Made by a program: the position numbers and the translations under genes. Positions 59,345 through 64,000 of a stretch of DNA of 64,000 bases are shown one piece after another (the stretch's first letter is position 1; each line of letters starts with the position of its first letter). This stretch comes from Actimicrobium sp. CCC2.4. Lineage in GTDB: Bacteria > Pseudomonadota > Gammaproteobacteria > Burkholderiales > Burkholderiaceae_D. The notes beneath the pieces are model-generated. The model was not told where the DNA came from. It saw only the letters and a list, made by a program, of their open reading frames with translations, and searched no databases. The stretch is from the NCBI RefSeq assembly GCF_034347385.1, contig NZ_CP133777.1, forward strand, positions 3,348,001-3,412,000, given 5' to 3'.

Positions 59345-60877
59345 TCACCGCAGCGCCGGAATCAGTGCGTCGACCACCTTGGCAGAGCACAGCACACCCG
59401 GCAAACCCGCACCCGGATGGGTACCGGCACCTGTCAGATACAGATTGCCGATACCTTCGGCACGGTTATGAAAACGGAACCACGCCGATTGCCTGAACAG
59501 CGGCGCAATCGAAAATCCGGCACCGTGCGTGCTCAAATAATCGTGCTGAAAGTCGGCCGGCGTCATGTAGAACTCCGCCGTAATACAGTCGGCCAGACCG
59601 GGCAGCAGTGTCGCATCGAGATTGTCGATGATGCGCTGGCGCAGGCGTGGCCCCTCGACGGCCCAGTCGACATTGCCTTGCAGGTTAGGCACCGGGCAGA
59701 GCACGTAAAAACTGTCGCAACCGGGTGGCGCAAAGCTCGCATCGGTGGCGGTCGGGCGGTGCAGGTACAGCGAGAAATCGTCGGTCAGTATCTTGCGGTC
59801 AAAAATATCCTTGAGCAGCGATTCATAGCGCTCACCCATCGTGATGGTGTGATGCGCGACGTCCGGATAGGTCCGCGTGGTACCGAAATACAGCACGAAC
59901 AAGCCCATCGAATAATGCGCTGCGGCGAGTTTCAGGCGGGTCGCACGGGCCTGCTCGGCCGGTTTGATCATGACGCCATACAGATGCGCGGCGTCGGCAT
60001 TCGACACCACCACATCGGCGGCCAGTTCGGTGCCATCGTCGAGTCGCACGCCGGTGGCGACCTGCTGCTCGATGCGGATCGATGCAACCGTGGTCTGCAA
60101 GCGGATCGTGATGCCATGGCGCGTCATCAGTGCGCCCAGTGCCTGCGTGATGGCACCGGTACCGCCCATCGCAAAATGCACGCCGTGCGCCCGCTCCAGA
60201 AAATGGATCAGACCGTAAATGCTGGTGGTGTCGAACGGGTTGCCGCCCACCAGTAGTGGCTGGATCGAGAAGGCCTGGCGTAATTTGGGGTGGGACAGAT
60301 AGCTCGACACCAATCCCCATACTGTCTGGTAGCTGCGCAAGCCGATGAGTCGCGGAATTTGCCGCACCATCGTCATAAAGCGGTCGAACGGCAATGCCGA
60401 CAGCTCCGTGAAGGCAACGTCGTAAATCCGTTTCGAGTGCGCCAGCAGCGCCAGGTAGCCGGCTTCATCGCGCGGTTCGATGCGGCGGATTTCAGCCAGC
60501 GTCTGTTCCAGCGTGCCGCCGTAATCGAAGGTATCGCCATCGGCAAAGCGGAAGCGGTACCACGGCGTCAGCGGCACCAGCTTCAGATGGTCGGCCAGCT
60601 GTTCGCCAAACAGTGCGAATAATTCTTCGAACAGGAACGGCGCGGTGATGACGGTCGGACCGGCATCATGCGTGTAGCCTTGCCGACGAAATACTTGCGC
60701 CCGTCCGCCCAGTGCCGCACAGCGATCCAGCAAGGTGACTTCATACCCTTTGGCGCGCAGGCGCAAAGCCGAGGCAATGCCGCCGTAGCCGGCACCGATG
60801 ACGATGGCGTGCCGGCCTTTGACGCGCTCAGTGGCCTGATTCGCGGCGTGATTGACGGCGGGACTCATCAGCTTCAT
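59345..60877 (-). CDS. crtI: Phytoene desaturase
   Basis: 510-aa FAD-dependent desaturase that converts phytoene to lycopene. N-terminal dinucleotide motif AIVIGAGYGGIASALRLRAKG, then GGRAQVFRRQGYTHDAGPTVI (shown in part), and the C-terminal motif LTGAGTHPGAGLPGVL. Starts by ATGA overlap with the crtE stop. Confidence 0.95.
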   Translation of the reverse strand: MKLMSPAVNHAANQATERVKGRHAIVIGAGYGGIASALRLRAKGYEVTLLDRCAALGGRAQVFRRQGYTHDAGPTVITAPFLFEELFALFGEQLADHLKLVPLTPWYRFRFADGDTFDYGGTLEQTLAEIRRIEPRDEAGYLALLAHSKRIYDVAFTELSALPFDRFMTMVRQIPRLIGLRSYQTVWGLVSSYLSHPKLRQAFSIQPLLVGGNPFDTTSIYGLIHFLERAHGVHFAMGGTGAITQALGALMTRHGITIRLQTTVASIRIEQQVATGVRLDDGTELAADVVVSNADAAHLYGVMIKPAEQARATRLKLAAAHYSMGLFVLYFGTTRTYPDVAHHTITMGERYESLLKDIFDRKILTDDFSLYLHRPTATDASFAPPGCDSFYVLCPVPNLQGNVDWAVEGPRLRQRIIDNLDATLLPGLADCITAEFYMTPADFQHDYLSTHGAGFSIAPLFRQSAWFRFHNRAEGIGNLYLTGAGTHPGAGLPGVLCSAKVVDALIPALR

Positions 60878-61752
60878 AGCCGCCCCGACAGGGTTTGCGC
60901 AAGACTGGCGAGCAACGCGCCGGCATCGTTCGGCAAGCGCCGCGCAAACCCGATCGCGTCGTCAAACCGGGCCAGCGCCAATTGTCGCGCCACCATGTGC
61001 GCGTAATCGCCATGACCGGAAGCGGCCAGTACCAGGCAGGCATTGAGTCCTGCCGGCTGGTCGTCGGTGCCGCGGTCCTTGTCGATGTCGTCAATGTCGT
61101 CAACGATCTGATAGCCAACCGCAAAGGCATTGGCTGCCTGCCGCGCGAGCGCCAGCGATGTGTCGTGACCGGTCGCAATGAGCACTAATTCAAGCGGCAG
61201 GCCGAGCAAGGCACCGGACTTGGCGGCGGCGATTTTTTCATAGAGTGCGATGTCGCATGCTTGACCGGACAGGTCGGCGCACTGGCCGTGGACGGCACTG
61301 GCGGTGGCGGAGTGCACCTGGGCGAGCAACTGCGGCAAGCGGGTGCTATCGCTGAAGCGGCACAAGTTGCCGTAGGCAGCTGACAGCAGCAGGTCGCCGG
61401 CGCAGATCGCGACATTCTCGCCGAAGGCAGACCAGAGCGTCGCACAGCCGCGGCGTTGCACATCGCGGTCCTGCAGGTCGTCGTGGATCAGCGAAGCGTT
61501 GTGCAGCAGTTCGACGGTCACGGCGATGGTGACTGCATCTTCGCCGGACAAATTCAAGGCCCGGGCCGCGTGCAGGGCCAGCCGCGCGCGCACGCGCTGA
61601 CCGCCGGAATCGAGATGGTGCGAGAGCGCACCGACCAGCGTCGATGGCAAACTGACCCTGGCCAGTTCGGCCATGCGGGTTTCCACCAGTGCGGACAAGC
61701 TATCGCACTGCCGAATCAAAGTAGGAAGAGCAGATAGGGATAAAGCGGTCAT
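60874..61752 (-). CDS. crtE: Geranylgeranyl diphosphate synthase
   Basis: 292-aa trans-prenyl-transferase. The first Asp-rich motif is LIHDDLQDRDVQRRG and the second is YQIVDDIDDIDKDRG. It makes the C20 precursor for CrtB. GGAGG lies six bases before the ATG. First of the carotenoid genes, 67 bases after the rhodopsin gene. Confidence 0.92.
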   Translation of the reverse strand: MTALSLSALPTLIRQCDSLSALVETRMAELARVSLPSTLVGALSHHLDSGGQRVRARLALHAARALNLSGEDAVTIAVTVELLHNASLIHDDLQDRDVQRRGCATLWSAFGENVAICAGDLLLSAAYGNLCRFSDSTRLPQLLAQVHSATASAVHGQCADLSGQACDIALYEKIAAAKSGALLGLPLELVLIATGHDTSLALARQAANAFAVGYQIVDDIDDIDKDRGTDDQPAGLNACLVLAASGHGDYAHMVARQLALARFDDAIGFARRLPNDAGALLASLAQTLSGRL

Positions 61753-61778
61753 TGCAAACCTCCGGTGAAGACAGGAAC

Positions 61779-61805
61779 GACCGCCGCAGCAACGCTGCGA
61801 CGGTC
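61779..61805. repeat. Hairpin between rhodopsin gene and crtE
   Basis: GACCG-C-CGCAG and CTGCG-A-CGGTC form an 11-base stem with one mismatch and a five-base loop. No T-run follows on the minus strand. It may stabilise the opsin part of the message or damp transcription into crtE. Confidence 0.55.
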
Positions 61806-61819
61806 TGGCATCGCACTGA

Positions 61820-62572
61820 TCAGGCGTGCTGGCCTTCTGCTTCGGATTTGCGTACTGCGATCATATAGATCAAGACGCCGAACATGGCCTTGGCGACGAT
61901 GTCGGAGACGGTGTAGCCGACTTGCACGGCGGTGGCAGCGCTGCTACCGGTGAAACCGATCATCGGGAACACGAACACGACCGGATAGAAACACCATGAA
62001 ATGACCGTCACCCAGCGAGCGGTGCTAATCAGTCCGCGTGCTGCGGCAGGTTGTGAATCGATCGATTTTTTCAGGCCGACAAACAGGTCATAGACAATGA
62101 TCAGGAACGGGATCATGGCCAGGCTCCACCACATCCAGCGGGTGCCGCCGTCTGCCGAGATTTCACCTGGATAACCAAGCACGACCATCAACGCAGCCAG
62201 CAAGCCGAGCTTGGTGCTTTTAGCGATGGTTTCGGCACGTGGCAAACGCATCACAAGGATCAGTTCGATCAGCAACAGTGGCACGGTGAGCAGCCAGTCA
62301 ACGTAGCGATAGGCATCATTGAACTTGATACCGGAGGCTTTGATCTGGTCGCCGGTAATCACGAAAGCGGCTTCCCACGAATTGAAAATCCGCAGGTAGT
62401 GGTAAGCCGCGATCAAGGTGACCAGGCCGGTGATGGTAAGAGCGGTGCGGTAAGCCGAAGCGACTTGCGAACGGCCCAGAAAGAAAAATATTGTTGCCGC
62501 TCCCATGACGGCGATTGCAAATGAAAAGGCGTTGTAGACCAATTCGTACTGACCAAGTGTGACTGCTTCCAT
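61820..62572 (-). CDS. Xanthorhodopsin-type light-driven proton pump
   Basis: 250-aa seven-helix retinal protein of the inner membrane. It aligns by eye along its whole length with Salinibacter xanthorhodopsin (LGQYELVYNAFSF, FNDAYRYVDWLLTVPLL, VLGYPGEIS). Pump residues are His58, Asp92 (counter-ion), Thr96, Glu103 (proton donor) and Lys228 (retinal Schiff base) in SDIVAKAMFG. Leu100 sits at the spectral-tuning position and predicts green absorption. Trp149 replaces xanthorhodopsin Gly156. GGAGA lies seven bases before the ATG. It sits between the anti-sigma gene and crtE. Confidence 0.95.
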   Translation of the reverse strand: MEAVTLGQYELVYNAFSFAIAVMGAATIFFFLGRSQVASAYRTALTITGLVTLIAAYHYLRIFNSWEAAFVITGDQIKASGIKFNDAYRYVDWLLTVPLLLIELILVMRLPRAETIAKSTKLGLLAALMVVLGYPGEISADGGTRWMWWSLAMIPFLIIVYDLFVGLKKSIDSQPAAARGLISTARWVTVISWCFYPVVFVFPMIGFTGSSAATAVQVGYTVSDIVAKAMFGVLIYMIAVRKSEAEGQHA

Positions 62573-62609
62573 GAACGATTCTCCGATGATCATGTTATTG
62601 CTGACAGTT

Positions 62610-62636
62610 CCGCACCTCACCAGTGGCGAAGTGCGG
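62610..62636. repeat. Hairpin in the leader of the rhodopsin gene
   Basis: CCGCACCTC and GAAGTGCGG pair over nine bases with one mismatch, in the 79-base gap between the anti-sigma and rhodopsin genes. No T-run, so probably an mRNA structure rather than a terminator. Confidence 0.45.
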
Positions 62637-62651
62637 AGTTTTCAGACACCG

Positions 62652-62921
62652 CTACCCGGGGCCGGATTCGTCGTCAGACTGTGCAAGCCGCTCTGCCTCA
62701 CTCGCTGCAATGTACTGCATGATTCTTGCAGTGAAATTGTTGTCGAGGCAAAGATGACCTTGCAGCGCATCGTTGACGAACTGAGATGCTGCCAGCGCGG
62801 TCATCATGGCCGGATCGGCCTTGACGACTGCGAGGGCGGCATCGAACTCTGATTGGCTCATCTCGTCGTCGAGAAGCATTGAAGCAGTTACCTGGCTGTC
62901 GATACGTGATGTCAAAATCAA
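62652..62921 (-). CDS. Small RseA-N-like anti-sigma factor
   Basis: 89 aa, acidic, with no membrane helix. The pattern ASMLLDDEMSQSEFDAAL, VKADPAMMTALAASQFVNDALQG and NNFTARIMQYI resembles the N-terminal sigma-binding domain of RseA/MucA. The usual membrane segment and periplasmic domain are absent, and there is no His-Cys zinc motif; only one Cys is present. The start is probably the TTG that overlaps the sigma stop (TTGA); ATG 62879 would cut the first helix. Position directly after an ECF sigma gene supports the role. It lies upstream of the rhodopsin gene on the same strand. Confidence 0.65.
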   Translation of the reverse strand: MILTSRIDSQVTASMLLDDEMSQSEFDAALAVVKADPAMMTALAASQFVNDALQGHLCLDNNFTARIMQYIAASEAERLAQSDDESGPG

Positions 62922-63583
62922 AGAAATCTCTGGGTAATGGTCCTGTCCAGCAAAGGACGAATAGCATCGGCAATAGTTGCACGTGCACGAAAAATATTTG
63001 AGCGAACTGTGTTGAGCGGCATATCCATCGACTCGGCGATCTGGGCATAGCTCAAACCCTCCTCCTCGCGCAGCATCAACGCATCCTTCATTGGCGTTGA
63101 CAAACCATCGATCGAGCGCCGGATACCGGCAGCCAGTTGCTGCTCCGCCAGCAACTCCTCGGGACCGTCGACGGTCCCTTGCAAACGCTCGGTGGCCGCC
63201 AGACCAAGTGACTCTGCCATATCGTCGAGCGAAACGCGATTATCGGCTTTGCCGTGCCCGTCGCGATGATACGAGATCATCAGGTTGCGGGCAATCGCAT
63301 ACAGCCAGGTCGCAAACCCGCTCTCGAAACGAAACCCCGGCAGGCTGCGATAGGCCCGCAAAAAAGTCTCCTGGGTGAGCTCTTCCGCCACGCCATTGTT
63401 GTGGACCGACGCATTGATAACGGCGGCTACACGGCGTTGATATTTGATGACCAGCACTTCGAAGGCGCGCAATTCACCGTCACAAAAGCTACGGATCAGC
63501 ATATCGTCGGCCTTGCTGGTATCGGATTGTTCCGGGCGTGGCCGCGGCTCCGGCGGCGGGACTACTGGGCTGCTATCTGACAT
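62918..63583 (-). CDS. RpoE-like ECF sigma factor
   Basis: 221-aa extracytoplasmic-function sigma factor. Region 2 (about 35-105) shows FEVLVIKYQRRVAAVI, ELTQETFLRAYRSLPGF and FATWLYAIARNLMISYHR; region 4 (about 155-215) shows LSTPMKDALMLREEEGLSYAQIAESMDMPLNTVRSNIFRAR, here given only by its ends. An unusual Pro-rich tail of about 25 residues precedes region 2. It differs enough from housekeeping RpoE, and lacks rseB/mucD neighbours, to look like an accessory sigma. It heads the rhodopsin-carotenoid run. Confidence 0.9.
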   Translation of the reverse strand: MSDSSPVVPPPEPRPRPEQSDTSKADDMLIRSFCDGELRAFEVLVIKYQRRVAAVINASVHNNGVAEELTQETFLRAYRSLPGFRFESGFATWLYAIARNLMISYHRDGHGKADNRVSLDDMAESLGLAATERLQGTVDGPEELLAEQQLAAGIRRSIDGLSTPMKDALMLREEEGLSYAQIAESMDMPLNTVRSNIFRARATIADAIRPLLDRTITQRFL

Positions 63584-63787
63584 GGGGAGCACCGCTTCTC
63601 TGTAGTACTACTTTTTTAGTTATCGCTGAGTGCGCCGAGTGTACCAACTTAGTAGCACCTTCACAGGCAACCAATCGTTTTTTTCCTAAGACCGAAACCA
63701 TGCGGCCGCCCACGGAGTTTGCGGTAGCATATCAGCCTCCGCAAAATCGCTGCACTCCCGCCCCCAACAACCCACCGATTGCCCGCC
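63584..63787. other. Divergent promoter region of the sigma-factor gene and ycaO
   Basis: 204 bases that must hold the promoters of both divergent genes. The middle part is AT-richer (near 63605-63625 and 63660-63700). No consensus sigma-70 or RpoE-type promoter could be assigned with confidence. Confidence 0.4.
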
Positions 63788-64000
63788 ATGCACACAGAAA
63801 GCTTCATCCCCGGCAAAGACGCCTCCCTCGAATCGACGATCCGCACGATGCAGGCCAAGCTTGCCGGACGCGGTTTCCATCTGGACGAATCCTCGCTGCT
63901 CAACCCGGTCGAGGCGATCTGGTCGGTGCATATGAAAGACCACGAATGCCCGATGCTGTTTTCGAACGGCAAAGGCGCCACCGAACTGGCTGCACGTGCC
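63788..64000 (+). CDS. ycaO: YcaO-domain protein, cut by window edge
   Basis: The first 71 residues, open at the right edge. The start (TESFIPGKDASLESTIRTMQAKL, split) and LNPVEAIWSVHMKDHECPMLFSNGKGAT match the N-terminus of E. coli-type YcaO, which assists RimO in methylthiolation of ribosomal protein S12. The ATP-binding and C-terminal parts lie outside the window. Confidence 0.85.
   Translation, partial: MHTESFIPGKDASLESTIRTMQAKLAGRGFHLDESSLLNPVEAIWSVHMKDHECPMLFSNGKGATELAARA

Noticed and set aside
62583-62611. RpoE-type promoter directly before the opsin gene
   Set aside because: A GGAACT box exists at 62606-62611 on the minus strand, but no matching -10 lies at the proper distance, so I do not call it.
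62918-63583. Housekeeping rpoE of the envelope stress response
   Set aside because: The neighbours rseB and mucD are missing, the anti-sigma lacks a membrane part, and the sigma carries a Pro-rich extension. An accessory ECF factor fits better.

Overview
The window looks like chromosome from a high-GC betaproteobacterium of the order Burkholderiales, most likely family Oxalobacteraceae. This rests on gene content and order (sucA-odhB-lpdA; sdhCDAB-sdhE-gltA next to a GntR regulator and mdh; genes of the DUF2863 and DUF1631 families) and on intergenic repeats of types common in that group. It is not a database result. Almost all of the window is ordinary coding DNA on both strands. There is one tRNA gene (Pro, GGG), no rRNA, no CRISPR array and no recognisable transposase.

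Layout. 1-6.6 kb: the start of a Pel exopolysaccharide operon (pelA, then a pelB cut by the left edge) beside a PilZ-domain gene, which suggests cyclic-di-GMP control of biofilm. 6.7-11.9 kb: DinG/YoaA-type helicase, a YdcH-like small protein, PP2C phosphatase, a lipoprotein and zapE. 12-31.9 kb: a dense block of TCA-cycle genes (lpdA, odhB, sucA; gltA, sdhE, sdhBADC; mdh; a HpcH/HpaI lyase; acnA), with a MscS channel, a hydrolase and a GntR regulator between them. A 20-bp perfect palindrome between gntR and mdh sits just upstream of a near-consensus sigma-70 promoter. 32-40 kb: DUF2863, DUF1631, a chemoreceptor, a J-domain-like protein and a zinc carboxypeptidase. 40-41.5 kb: tRNA-Pro, a 180-bp palindromic repeat and a lower-GC HNH endonuclease gene. 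41.7-48.6 kb: a cytochrome bo3 oxidase operon, cyoABCD, running on into SURF1 and the redox two-component pair regB-regA. 48.8-55.4 kb: an MHS transporter, a 1.2-kb inverted-repeat element with about 41 copies of a hexanucleotide at its centre, mgtC with a small upstream gene, an ice-binding-like lipoprotein and an OmpA-family protein.

The most notable region is 55.6-63.6 kb. On the minus strand, tightly packed, it reads ECF sigma factor, small RseA-N-like anti-sigma, xanthorhodopsin-type proton-pump rhodopsin, crtE, crtI, crtB, crtY, blh. This is a complete route from farnesyl-PP to beta-carotene to retinal together with the opsin that uses it, apparently headed by its own sigma/anti-sigma pair. 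The opsin has the full pump motif (His58, Asp92, Thr96, Glu103, Lys228) and the green-type Leu100. It has Trp149 where Salinibacter xanthorhodopsin has the Gly156 that lets a carotenoid antenna bind. A Crp-like regulator gene converges on and overlaps the end of blh. A ycaO gene diverges at the right edge and is cut by it.

Taken together the window describes a respiring heterotroph with a full oxidative TCA set, redox-regulated quinol oxidation and a supplementary light-driven proton pump. The ice-binding-like protein and the rhodopsin together hint at a cold, sunlit freshwater or ice habitat; this is inference.
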